Positions 22,976-33,047 of a stretch of DNA of 64,000 nucleotides are shown here, piece after piece. Position 1 is the stretch's first letter; each line of letters starts with the position of its first letter. Source of the stretch: Diplodia intermedia (taxonomy: Eukaryota; Ascomycota; Dothideomycetes; Botryosphaeriales; Botryosphaeriaceae); assembly GCA_021495925.1 (NCBI GenBank), contig JAKEKT010000113.1, positions 42,841 through 106,840 of the forward strand, given 5' to 3'. Made by a program: the position numbers and the translations under genes. The notes beneath the pieces are model-generated. The model was not told where the DNA came from. It searched no databases and was given only the letters and a program-made list of their open reading frames with translations.

Positions 22976-24689
22976 ATAGCTTGCGGCTCCGCCGACGAGG
23001 GCTGTTATCTGAAGATGGATCGGGGGTGCAGCAGGAGGCTCTCGGCGTGCCTGGAGACTGCAGTCGAGGGCGGAGTCGCGCAAGGCATGGGCGATGGAGT
23101 GTGGTGTCGCGGTTGCATAAACCGCCAGCTCGAAGTCCAGCGCGGAGCTCGCCCGCTAGGCCCGCCCGGGGGCTAGCCGCGGATCTGCCCTTTCTTATCT
23201 GGGCCCAGACTGCAGCGCCGCTGATTGGTGGCCGCCCACGCCCGCGCCTGCTCCACCATGATATCAGTGCCGACTAACAAGCCTCGCGCATCCACTGTCT
23301 GCCAGCTGCAGCTCCCGAAACGCGCCGCTATCTACCTGTTGCTACGCCTGCGCCTGTGCTTACCTGTTCCTGCTCCAATCGTCCAACCACCGCCGCTTCC
23401 GCCTGCTCCACCCGCCTGCTCGCCAATCGAGCTCCTGTGCCAGAGCACCGGTTCGCGGCGTGGTGTGCTGCCCTCGCTTCAGAAAAAAATTGCGCCGCGT
23501 TCCCTATCAGGGACCGAGCCCAGTGGGGATGCCGCGGACAGAGCATTGCTGCTGACTTGGAGATGCTGGCTCGGCCAGTCGAGAACGGGCCGGCTGCCAG
23601 TCACACGCGCGGCGACCATCGTGGTGGGATGCCATGGCGGTGAACAGAGCTTTCGACGATATCGAGCGACTCATGGCCTTCCGTTTGCCTCCACTGGCAC
23701 GCGCCCGGCTCTAGAGCGGCGCGATGCCGTGGACGAGCGGGGGAGGATGCCGCCCACGCCTCGCAGCAGCCGTCAATCGACGAGCCGCGCTGCCAATCAT
23801 GCCGCGGGCCTGAGCCATGGCCGGGCCTCTCGTGCTGCCCGATTCCGGCCGTTGCAGGTGCAACGTAAGACTGTGCAACCGACGTGCAGGCACAGCCTCA
23901 CTTGTTGTCGCCTTTCGTCAGGGAAGTCGAGCAGCCAGGCGGGACCGTTGAGAGGTGCGTGGGCGAGAATGGCCGACCAATGCCCGCTGGTGGAAGCCGT
24001 CGGGAAGCGGCACGGTCAAGGAGCGCCTCCGTATTCTGCAGCTGGTATATATCCGTGGGCCATCCCATGACCGGCAGAAGGCCCGCGACACGCTGCGGTG
24101 AGGGGCGGCGGGCGCGTGGCCGCGGCACGGGTCGGTGCAGGGGAGACAATGCGGCTCTGGGGCTTGGGCGAAGGCTGCGGCTGGCCCCTGAGGCGGTTGG
24201 GGCAACGCTGGGCTGGGGAAGAGGGCGACGGCAGGTGAGGGCAGACGTGGTGACAGGGCCATCTAATCTCGGCCGAGCCATCTCCTGCCGCTTCCCCAGT
24301 TTCTGGCGCACTCCGGGGCCGCCAAAGTCGTTGCCGGTCCGCCAAACGCTTTTGCGCCCCGCCAAACGCGGGCTGCCGAGGCAGACGGAGCTGCGCTCTC
24401 GGGCAGCCGCTCTCGGAGCTGCGGCAGACTAATCTGACATCTCTCTGACATTTTGCTGCAGCTGCTCACTGCTCCCTGTCCCGCGCGAGCTCGGGCCAGC
24501 CGTCTGGAGGAGCTGAGCCGAGGAAGTGACCCCGCCATTGCGGGCCCAGCGACGCCGACGCTGGCCGCCAGCTGGTTTGCAAGTCTGACTTCATTCTTGC
24601 CCCCGACGACCCTTTTGAGCCGCTGCCCTTCCTGTTCGTCGCGCTCTCCAATTGCTCTGCAGGTCAATTGGAAGCCGTGCTAATCCATC
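22976..24689. promoter_or_regulatory. Divergent intergenic region between Zn2Cys6 regulator and PrpD gene
   Basis: 1.7 kb separates the two start codons. A plus-strand ORF at 23225-24070 has the composition of a frame shadow in GC-rich DNA and no domain. A tatatatcc motif sits near 24047. Several CTGGGG/GCGGGG-type hexamers fit the SYGGRG consensus of the carbon-repressor CreA, for example near 24211, though such matches are common at this GC content. Confidence 0.5.
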
Positions 24690-26498
24690 ATGCCCGCCCT
24701 CACCAGCAGCTTCTGTCGTCAAGCAGCTCGCTCGCTCCGCCCCAGGCCAGCTCTCGCAAGCTCCGTCAGAGCTCTCCGTCCCGTCGCGCTCCAAGCCGCT
24801 CGCCCGCCCGTCGTCTCGCGCATCGCGAGAGCCTCCTTCGCCACCACAATGCCCACCAAGAGCGACAATGCCACCGCCGTGCCCGCTGGCAAGAACGAGT
24901 TTGACCCCGAGGTCGTCGACATTGCGAACTACGTCCACAATGCCAAAATCGACTCGCCCCTGGCCGTAAGCAAATCCTGTCCGTCGCCCATCTCACCCTC
25001 TCTAACCTCGGCTGTCCACAGTTCGACACCGCCCGCTGGGTCTTCCTCGACACCCTGGGCTGCGGGCTGAAGGCCCTCGAGTTCCCTCAGTGCACCAAGC
25101 TGCTCGGGCCCGTCGTCGAGGGCACCTCGGTCCCCAATGGCACTCGCGTGCCCGGCACCCCCTACCAGCTCGATCCTGTGCGCGGTGCCTTCAACATCGG
25201 CGCCATGATCCGCTGGCTCGACTTCAACGATTGCTGGCTCGCCGCCGAATGGGGGCACCCTTCGGACAACCTGGGCGCCATCCTCGCCGTCGCCGACTGG
25301 ATCTCGCGCACGAACCGCGCCGGTGGTAAACTGGGCAACGGCAAGGTCTTGCAGGTCAGGGACGTGCTGGAGGCCATGATCAAGGCCCACGAGATCCAGG
25401 GCGTCATGGCCCTTGAGAACTCGTTCAACAAGGTCGGCCTGGACCACGTTGTCCTGGTCAAGCTGGCCTCGGCTGCCGTCGTGTCCAAGATGCTCGGCCT
25501 CAGCGAGGCCCAAACCCGCGACGCCATCACTCAGGCGTGGGTCGACGGCCAGTCCATGCGTACCTACCGCCACTCTCCCAACACCATGTCCCGCAAGTCG
25601 TGGGCTGCCGGTGATGCCTGTGAGAGGGCTGTGAACCTTGTCCTGAAGGTTCTCAAGGGCGAGGGCGGCATGCCGACTGTGCTTTCCGCTCCGACCTGGG
25701 GTTTCTACGATGTAAACTTCAAGGGCGGCAAATTCCAGTTCCAGAGGCCATACGGCAGCTACATCATGGAGAACGTCCTTTTCAAGGTCTCCTACCCTGG
25801 TAAGTCGCTCATACCGAAGTGTCGCGGCCAATCCGCTAACCCAGCCAGCCGAATTCCACTCGCAGACTGCCATCGAGGCCGCTCAGCGCTTGAACGCGAA
25901 GCTGGCTGCCATGGGCAAGACCGCCGAAGACATCGAGTCCGTGACCAACCGCACCCACGAGGCCTGCATTCGCATCATCGACAAGCAGCTGAAGCCCATG
26001 GACAACTTTGCCGATCGCGACCACTGTGTGCAGGTAAGTTGCTACCCACAGATTTATTGGCAACATCGTTCACACAATCTTTAGTACATGGTTGCAACCA
26101 TGTTCGTCTTCAACCGTCTCGAGGCGAGCGATTACACCGATGGCAGCGAGGCCGCTACTTCGCAGCTCGTCGAGTCTCTCCGCAAGCGCATCTCTTGCGT
26201 CGAGGACCCGCAGTTCACCAAGGATTACCATGACCCCGAGAAGCGCACCATCTCCAACGCCCTGACCGTCACCCTCAAGGACGGCACCACCCTTGATGAG
26301 GAGCGGGTCGAGGCCCCGCTGGGCCACAAGCTGAGGAGAGAGGAGGCCAAGCCCCACATCCTGAACAAGTACAGGACTCACCTGGCACCGCACTACTCGG
26401 AGCAGAAGGTCAACGAGCTGGTTGAGCTTGGCCAGGACCAGAGCAAGCTGGAGCAGATGGACGTTGACAAGTATGTCGACCTCTATGTAAAGAACTAA
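24690..26498 (+). CDS. prpD: 2-methylcitrate dehydratase (MmgE/PrpD family), mitochondrial
   Basis: Exons 24690-24965, 25022-25799, 25849-26033 and 26085-26498 encode 550 residues. The first 50 or so residues are Arg/Ala/Ser-rich without acidic residues, a typical mitochondrial presequence. The PrpD core follows, with ARWVFLDTLGCGLKALEF, the conserved AMIRWLDFNDCWLAAEWGHP block and the lid region MRTYRHSPNTMSRKSWAAGDA. The enzyme dehydrates 2-methylcitrate to 2-methyl-cis-aconitate in the methylcitrate cycle that removes toxic propionyl-CoA. Length and motifs match the eukaryotic members. A second in-frame ATG at residue 54 could give a non-targeted form. Annotation is secure at family level; activity on citrate as well is possible. 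Confidence 0.96.
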
Positions 26499-27589
26499 TG
26501 TTGGAACCGAATGCCTCCCGACGCGGATTGGAATGACCGTATTTTAGAGCGGTCAAAAGAGCAACGAATGAAGAAATCTATTGGGCAGAATGCTTGAAAT
26601 CCATGTACCAGATCACTTCCGAGTGTGCGTTGGGCTATGCCAACCGTACAGTGACAATTTTTCCTATCGCGGCTCTTTGTTCTTGAGGAACTCAAACTGA
26701 CCATTGGTTGATTCCACTGAAATTCTCGAGAAGATAGTCTATGCGTAACTCTACTGTAGAGCTTTGGTGATGCTATCAAGATGCAGGTAGTGAGTCGTAG
26801 ACCCTCCCGTTGGTCGAGTCTACATTTGTGTCCTCTTCAGGCTCATTCTCTACTCACCGGTTGCGATGAGAGGGGGGCCAAGATATCTCCGTTGCCTACA
26901 GCTCCAAGAGCCGTCCGTCGTGTGATGTACACCAGTCGATCAAGTAAGCACAGTCCGCTGCACAATGGGATGGGCAGTTGCATGGATAGCATATACGCAC
27001 CATGCCATGTTCTTCACAACACATACTCGACAACAAGCTGCCACTTTCAGCCTTTCGGAAGCTTCGTCATACAGCAAGCATCTGTTACCAGCTCGACCTG
27101 TGTTCTGAGCCAAATCGCTCTCCGCATATGGCCAAAGGGTTGGTTGCGTGTGCTGGATAGCGCGGCGGTCCACTGGCGACCACTGTTGGATAGCTAATCG
27201 CCGCGGCAGGTGTGCCTATGTGGGTGGCCAAAGGTTCGTACGCAGCTGCTCCAATGCCCACGTATATATACACCATACACCGCTCCGCATCATACTTCGA
27301 TGCTGCTGTGCGTTCAGAAGGAGAAACGCACCGCCACCCCCCTTCCCAAAAAAAAAAAATTTTCCGACGCCGCTACGTACCACAGCAGAGAACGGTCAAC
27401 GGACCTACCTACCTGGAAGCTCCAACCGGCCGGCCGGTAGCGGCCCCCAACCCCAACCAAACAGCGGGCGGCCCCGCGTGCAGCCCGCTCGACGCAAAGG
27501 ACGGGTTGCGGGGTCACCGCCATACATACATACATACGTCGAGCTCGATACATCGTCGACAGATGCGCCCCGGCCCGCGGCGGGTGTTG

Positions 27590-27590
<1 letters not shown>

Positions 27591-27625
<35 letters not shown>
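27591..27625. repeat. TG dinucleotide microsatellite
   Basis: About 17 uninterrupted TG units. Confidence 0.95.
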
Positions 27626-27628
<3 letters not shown>

Positions 27629-27701
27629 GGCACCCGCCACCACCGACCGCTCATTCCGCGCGCGCGGGCGGATTTTGTCTCGTCGTCGCGTCGCGCTAGA
27701 C

Positions 27702-27720
27702 GGGGGGGGGGGGGGGGGGG
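27702..27720. repeat. G homopolymer, about 19 nt
   Basis: An uninterrupted G run followed by atatggg; length may be affected by sequencing error. Confidence 0.85.
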
Positions 27721-28096
27721 ATATGGGAGGAGGCCGGAGGGAGGGAGGAAAATTGAGAGCGTGCTGAGCTGACGCTGTTTGTTGCCATTGCTGCCCCCAA
27801 CAAGGGCGGCAGTAGCAGGTAGGTAGGTATTGCATGCTACTAGGTACAAGCGGAGTCGGCCGGTCCCCACCCCGCCCCGCCCCGCGCAAAACTGATGGTG
27901 GGTGGATACCTGGAGGAAATGGAAGCTTTGGGTGAGTAGTACGACGTCCGTTGCCATGGGTTTTCTCGGTGGCCGGCTTCAGTCCGTGGTCCGGACAACG
28001 ATGGCGGACGGCACTGTTCATCCCGACGGCCCGAAACAAGGCCTTCGCTCCTGTTCCTCTTCTTTTCGTTCTGGGGTTGTGTTGGTGTTGGGGGTG

Positions 28097-28119
28097 TTTT
28101 TTTTTTTTTTTTTTTTTTT
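28097..28119. repeat. T homopolymer, about 23 nt
   Basis: An uninterrupted T run about 200 bp downstream of the HET-gene stop. Confidence 0.85.
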
Positions 28120-28319
28120 CGTCTCTGGCGGTGAGGTGATTGAGGGGGTGCGGCAACAAAGATGGAGATTTACGGTGTCGAAGAGTTGGGGAATATGGCA
28201 ACTTTGTCCGACGTTTGTGGTTTTCTTACCCGAATCTTTAGTGTGGATCTGGCAATAACAATCTTGCCTGGAACATAATATCCTACGAAACTTCTCGTCG
28301 AGGATTTTCAGTCCCCGCT

Positions 28320-30152
28320 CTACGTAGAAGTAGACATAAACCTCCAAACAGCCACCGTCAATCCAACGCCCCTTTTACCAACATCTTCCAGCGCCAACAC
28401 CGGCAGCGCAACGACAACAACAGCGTTAAAACGATCTCCGTGACTTAGTCGGAGGTAGCGGGCAACAAGGGCCGACGATGCATCGACGAGGAGCAGAAAA
28501 AGGGCGGGCCAACAGGACTGAACAGCTCTGCAGAATAACGGGAACACGTGCGCGTTCACCCGGACGAAAATACGACGCCACCGAGCGCGGGCGCGGAAAA
28601 TTGCGTTTTCGACGGGGCCCGCGAAGGGAAAGGGACTGGATCGGAGCCAGCGACGGTCGACGAACCGCCGGATCGGGCCAAGGGAACCTCTTCCTTCGCC
28701 GAATGCTCTCGGGAGTCGTCGGAAATGAGGTCTGAGGTACACGTACACTAAAACGGATGTGAGAATGGTTGTTGGCGGCACGCATTGGTGCGTTGACGCA
28801 ACGTCAGTGCGTGCGAAGCGGTCCATTAGGTTTAAGATGGCGCTGTGGAGAGTGTAAAGGCAGCAGAGGACGATGATCTCAACGGTGATGGTGCGGACGG
28901 TCTCGCAGTGCGGATCGTCCACCTCGCCGATAGACTGGCCCGAAACGGTTCGGCTGGAGCTGGCGAGTTCGTCGTGCCTGGGCCGGTATACCCAGTGCGC
29001 AGGCCTTCCAAGCATGAATCCGGCGTGCTGACTAACGTAAATTTGTCGAATGAAACCTTCGGTTTGACGGTGTGAGAAGTCGAAGGTCTTTAGAGGCCTA
29101 TTCTCCACTCTGGCAAACTGCGTGCCATCATCCGAAACACAGAAAAGTGGGACACCAACGCCATAAGATTTGTTTTCGATCGAGCGTTTTCGCACAATGC
29201 AGTCCAGAATGCCATAATATATGGTGCTGGACGTCTCGCATGGAACCAAAGGAAGCTTTATCTGAATTCCTTTGTTTGTCGTCATGTAAGATGTTCTCCA
29301 GTAATGGAAACCACCAGTTGGTCGCCCGCGTATGACGTCGGAAGAGAACTGCCGGGGATATTCGGCAAGCACACCACGGTAACTACGGGGAGAATGGCGT
29401 GCATTTGGTCGTAACGGAGACCAAGCAAAGAGAGAGTGGTCGTCAGAAACTTTGATGATCTCCTCTTGCAATCTCTGGAACGCCTTGTGTCCTTCTCCGT
29501 AGAGCAAAGGCATGTTGACTCCAACAATCCCCATTAGGCAATAGGCAGTGTCTTCCGATCGAGTCGTCTGTCTCTTTGCCGCCCAGGATATCCTGCAGGC
29601 CATGCTAACAGAACTGTTTGGTTCAAAATCAACAAGGTTCTCATGGTCGATGCCAGTAAGCTGAGAAATAATCTCGCAGTGATCACTCTTGGTGCCCATG
29701 TGAATCCAGTCCCTGTTGTAGATGACGACATCCTCCGGAGCAATGAGCTCCTGCAGAGTCCAGCCCCGTGTGAACCACCTGCTATTGGCAAACTCGCTTT
29801 CCAAATCGATTTTGTTCTCGGAGACGTCACTGAGGTAGACGTAGCAGGTGGACGACGCTTCGTACCAGCGGAACATGGAGTTGATCGACTCGGACAGCTC
29901 GGCGCTGCTGGACTTGTCGATGCAGCAGGTATCGGCCCAGCCCCACTGGTAGCCGTTCTTGGAAGCTTTGTTGCAAAATCTCTCAACCTTCCGGAAGCCA
30001 TCCTTCGCTTCGATGGACGGGTCTTTGTCTCTTGCTTGCCATTCTTGGAAGCTGACTTCCTCGTCGCCCCAGGTATGGGAGAGAATAGCGTACGGTGGTG
30101 GCTCGGCCGCGAAGTAGTGCAGGGCGAGAGTAGACGTGTCCAGCAGTCGCAT
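28320..30152 (-). CDS. HET-domain (heterokaryon incompatibility) protein with C-terminal hydrophobic region
   Basis: One uninterrupted frame encodes 610 residues from ATG 30152, chosen because MRLLDTSTLAL is the usual opening of HET proteins; an in-frame start at 30257 would add 35 residues. All HET blocks are present: AILSHTWGDEEVSFQEW, WADTCCIDKSSSAELSESIN, SMFRWYEASSTCYVYLSDV and SRWFTRGWTLQELIAP. HET domains trigger cell death after fusion of incompatible hyphae, and many act as TIR-like effectors. The C-terminal 200 residues are unusual, with about four hydrophobic stretches, for example TVEIIVLCCLYTLHSAILNL and PALFLLLVDASSALVARYL, separated by Arg-rich loops. This suggests membrane association. 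No NACHT or other sensor domain is present. Confidence 0.92.
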   Translation of the reverse strand: MRLLDTSTLALHYFAAEPPPYAILSHTWGDEEVSFQEWQARDKDPSIEAKDGFRKVERFCNKASKNGYQWGWADTCCIDKSSSAELSESINSMFRWYEASSTCYVYLSDVSENKIDLESEFANSRWFTRGWTLQELIAPEDVVIYNRDWIHMGTKSDHCEIISQLTGIDHENLVDFEPNSSVSMACRISWAAKRQTTRSEDTAYCLMGIVGVNMPLLYGEGHKAFQRLQEEIIKVSDDHSLFAWSPLRPNARHSPRSYRGVLAEYPRQFSSDVIRGRPTGGFHYWRTSYMTTNKGIQIKLPLVPCETSSTIYYGILDCIVRKRSIENKSYGVGVPLFCVSDDGTQFARVENRPLKTFDFSHRQTEGFIRQIYVSQHAGFMLGRPAHWVYRPRHDELASSSRTVSGQSIGEVDDPHCETVRTITVEIIVLCCLYTLHSAILNLMDRFARTDVASTHQCVPPTTILTSVLVYVYLRPHFRRLPRAFGEGRGSLGPIRRFVDRRWLRSSPFPFAGPVENAIFRARARWRRIFVRVNAHVFPLFCRAVQSCWPALFLLLVDASSALVARYLRLSHGDRFNAVVVVALPVLALEDVGKRGVGLTVAVWRFMSTST

Positions 30153-32267
30153 GGCGGTTGCGATGACTGGACGGGAGCGGGCGATTTGGCAGTTGACGAG
30201 GCGGCCGAGGGTGAGGCTGAGAGGGTTCAGCAGTGTTCCCCGAGGCAGCTGAAACATGTGGGGGCTGCCCTAGGCGCCGTTCAGCCACGTCGTGTAAGCC
30301 GGTGGCTTATAGGAAGCGAGCCAATCATTTTGGCCAAGCCGGGAGGACAAGGTGGTGAGCTTAGGTAGTGAGCTTAGGTAGTGGTGGTGGTGGAACAGCA
30401 GCGATGACCGGCCGAGAAACGGACCGAGTGGAGATCTCCCGCGTCCCTGAGATGCAACCGCGGAGGTCATACCCTTCGCTGCAGTCTGGCCGATTCAAAT
30501 GAGGCTGTAGGGCTGACTAGCAAAAACTTCGCCCCGAGCTCATTTCGACGACGGCGTTTCTTCAGTGTTTGCTGAGGCATTGCACGAACCCGGCCTGGCG
30601 GGCAGAACAAAACACCCCGCAGTCGTCACGTCGGTCATCTGTCAAGGCCGTGCGACAGCAGGTCGTCGGAGAGTGCGTCGGCATGCGGATAAAGATAGTA
30701 ACACAGTGTTCTAGATTCCGCTCACGGCAGCTTGAGACAACGTCCGGTCTCAGGAGCAGCATATGGCTACGCATCGACGCACGGCACCGGCAGTCCCTAA
30801 GGGGGAAGTGAGGATGGTTGCGTATATGTCGGTTCGGGTGCGAGGTGCTTCCGAAAAGGGGTGTTTGGGAAAAATCAAAGGTTTGATGAAAGGGGCCGAG
30901 GAAGAGGGATGGAAACAGCGAAAGGAACGGGGAGAGAACACGGGACAAGCTGAGGTGTGCAAAGACAGGGCGAATGAGGAACAGCAGCTCGGGGGAAAAC
31001 TCGGGCCGTTGGAGTTCGCGCGCGGTATCGGCAGACACACGATGGGAGCGGCTCGGTGTTGACGTTTTCGCAGCCGCGGACGGCGCAAGAGGCGCCCTGG
31101 CACGGCGGCCAATCAAGGCCAAAAGCCAAAATGTCAACGGCCCACGATAGTACGAGCGCCTGAGAAACGGTTTTGCTTGAGGCAGCGCGAGCGGCAGCGG
31201 GCGCTGGGATTGGGTAATTTCAGGGCGGTCGCAGGGCTGTAGTCGCCGTGGAGATTGAGCGGCGGAGGTCCGAGTTAGCGCCGCCACGACCGGCGGGCGT
31301 CCAGGGCGCAGTTGGTTGCGCGAGAAGCGCTCACTAGCCACGTCAAAGGCGGCTCTCAGGCCGCCCGCGGCACCGGTCACAGTGGCGGCGGGCTCGTCTG
31401 CGCCTGAGGCAGCCCGTCCGCGCCTGACGACGAGAGGCGGAGGGTCGTCGTTCTGCCCAGCTGCCCAGCGCCCCGCAGGCGGTGGGCCGGCGTGGTTCGC
31501 GGGCGATCCTTCAGCCGGAGTCGGTGTCGGCGTTGGGAGGCGCAGCAGGGCGAGGGCGCTGGAGCTGTTGATGCGGGGGCGGGAGCAGACGAGGGCGGCA
31601 GGGCGTGGCAGGTGCGCGGCATTTTGGCTGAGCCGGCCCCGAACGCGCAACGAGTGTGCAACTGAGCAGCCGCGCGCATCCGTTGCAGCTGCCATCCGCG
31701 GCGCCTGAGGTGAGCTTCACCGACGACGCCAAAAAAAGACGGAGCAACCATGGCGCCGCGGTGAGCGGTTTGCTCGACGCTGGCGCCAGGGTCCGCTAGC
31801 GCCGCGCTTTGGAGCGTTTGGCAGCCCGAGGCCGCGAGCACCGAACAGGACGCAGCGACGCTGGGCCCAACGACGAATCGCACGGATCGGCACCGCGCCC
31901 CGGCCAGGCGGCCCTGAGGGCGCTGAATCCTGCTAGCCCAAGGCTCGCGCGAAACAGGCTGTGTGCTGCTGGGCTGCCGGCGGCAGATGACGTGGGTCGG
32001 GCTAGCAGCATGACTGTGCGAGGCCGAGTCAGCTGCTGACCGCTGCCGCCCCGGCTCCGTACGAGCAATCACAAGCCACTCCCGGCTTCCGTGCTAGGCC
32101 CGCCCGGGAACTGCATCATAAACACTTAAGAATTGCCTCTGCCCCAACCACTGCCCATTCCGTTTGCAACAAGCCTGCTGGTTCCGGCACTTTCTCCACA
32201 CACAGTCCCATATAAGGCAGCCGCCTTGGCCGCGCATTCCACGCCACCCGCATTCCCCACCACCACA
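30153..32267. other. Divergent intergenic region, no supported gene
   Basis: 2.1 kb between the HET-gene start and the next plus-strand start. It has a duplicated 13-mer (gagcttaggtagt, near 30357-30382). A 377-codon minus-strand ORF at 30562-31695 has Arg/Pro/Ser-rich composition and no domain. TATA-like atataagg at about 32211 probably serves the gene at 32268. Confidence 0.5.
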
Positions 32268-33047
32268 ATGAGGTCTTCCCCGCCCGGCATGGTCCTCAAC
32301 CTGCCCGCCCACACCCAGAGGCAGCTGGCCAACATGGCCGCCTCGCCCGCCCCCAAGCTCGCCGACGACGCCTCGCCCATGGACCAGTACCGCCTCACCA
32401 TGGCCCAGCGCTACCGCCAGCAGATCCAGCACATCATGGAAGCCGACCTGCTGGCCCAAGACCCCGATGCCATCACCCCGGCGCCCATCACCACCACCAG
32501 CCAGATGACCAACGCCATCCTCACCGCCGACTTTGACGAGCCCGAGGTCGAGGAGGAGGACGACGACGAGCTGCTGCCGCCGTACGAGGAGGAGGACAAC
32601 GCCTCGGACTGCACCATCACCGTCCAGGAGATCGACTCGCCCGACACGCCGTCCGACAACAACACGCTCGGCCCCAACGCCTTCTTCGCCGACTACGCGG
32701 CCGCCGTCGACGGCGACCGCCCCAACAGCGCCTCGTCGGAGCCCACGGCCATCGTGCGGGTCAACTTCGACGCGCCGCCGAAGCAGCAGCTGGGCCGCGC
32801 CCGCGCCCTGACGCTGACCAAGAAGGGCGCCGTCAGCGTCGTCGAGAAGCCGCGCGAGCACCACTTCCTGCGCCCGCGCAGCCGCAGCAACAGCGCCGCC
32901 GCCAAGGACGACTCGCAGCGGCCCAAGATCAGCTCGCGCAACTCCAAGGTGCGCAAGCAGCTGGCTTCCCTGTTCGGCTCCAAGGCCCACGACCACCACC
33001 AGGCCGCAAAGCCGGCGCCCTTTGTCCGCTCTGGCGCCGTCCTATGA
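32268..33047 (+). CDS. Hypothetical acidic/low-complexity protein, 259 aa
   Basis: The intronless ORF starts at ATG 32268, chosen because it follows a CACCACA leader and a TATA-like element 57 bp upstream; the frame is open further 5' but without protein character. The N-terminal third is moderately helical (SPMDQYRLTMAQRYRQQIQH). A very acidic segment follows (EVEEEDDDELLPPYEEEDN), then a Ser/Arg-rich basic C-terminus with a possible nuclear-localisation stretch (RPRSRSNSAAAKDD, and KVRKQL). I do not recognise a family. It resembles small regulatory or scaffold proteins that are largely disordered; function unknown. Confidence 0.75.
   Translation: MRSSPPGMVLNLPAHTQRQLANMAASPAPKLADDASPMDQYRLTMAQRYRQQIQHIMEADLLAQDPDAITPAPITTTSQMTNAILTADFDEPEVEEEDDDELLPPYEEEDNASDCTITVQEIDSPDTPSDNNTLGPNAFFADYAAAVDGDRPNSASSEPTAIVRVNFDAPPKQQLGRARALTLTKKGAVSVVEKPREHHFLRPRSRSNSAAAKDDSQRPKISSRNSKVRKQLASLFGSKAHDHHQAAKPAPFVRSGAVL

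Larger units (their letters stand above)
26499..28319. other. Intergenic region rich in simple repeats
   Basis: 1.8 kb between the PrpD stop and the HET-gene stop. It contains a TG dinucleotide run, a G homopolymer and a T homopolymer (listed separately), plus cataca and taggtaggta tracts. ORFs in it (27148-27772 on plus, 27314-28201 on minus) run through these repeats and are not credible genes. Confidence 0.6.

Noticed and set aside
23225..24070. 281-codon plus-strand ORF in the regulator/PrpD promoter region
   Set aside because: Pro/Arg/Ala-rich with no domain; overlaps several equally long frames on both strands.
30562..31695. 377-codon minus-strand ORF between the HET gene and the 259-aa gene
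   Set aside because: No domain, signal peptide or coherent composition; overlaps equally long ORFs in other frames. Not excluded as an orphan gene.
32133..32267. Upstream extension of the 259-aa gene
   Set aside because: Open frame, but a TATA-like element and CACCACA leader favour ATG 32268.
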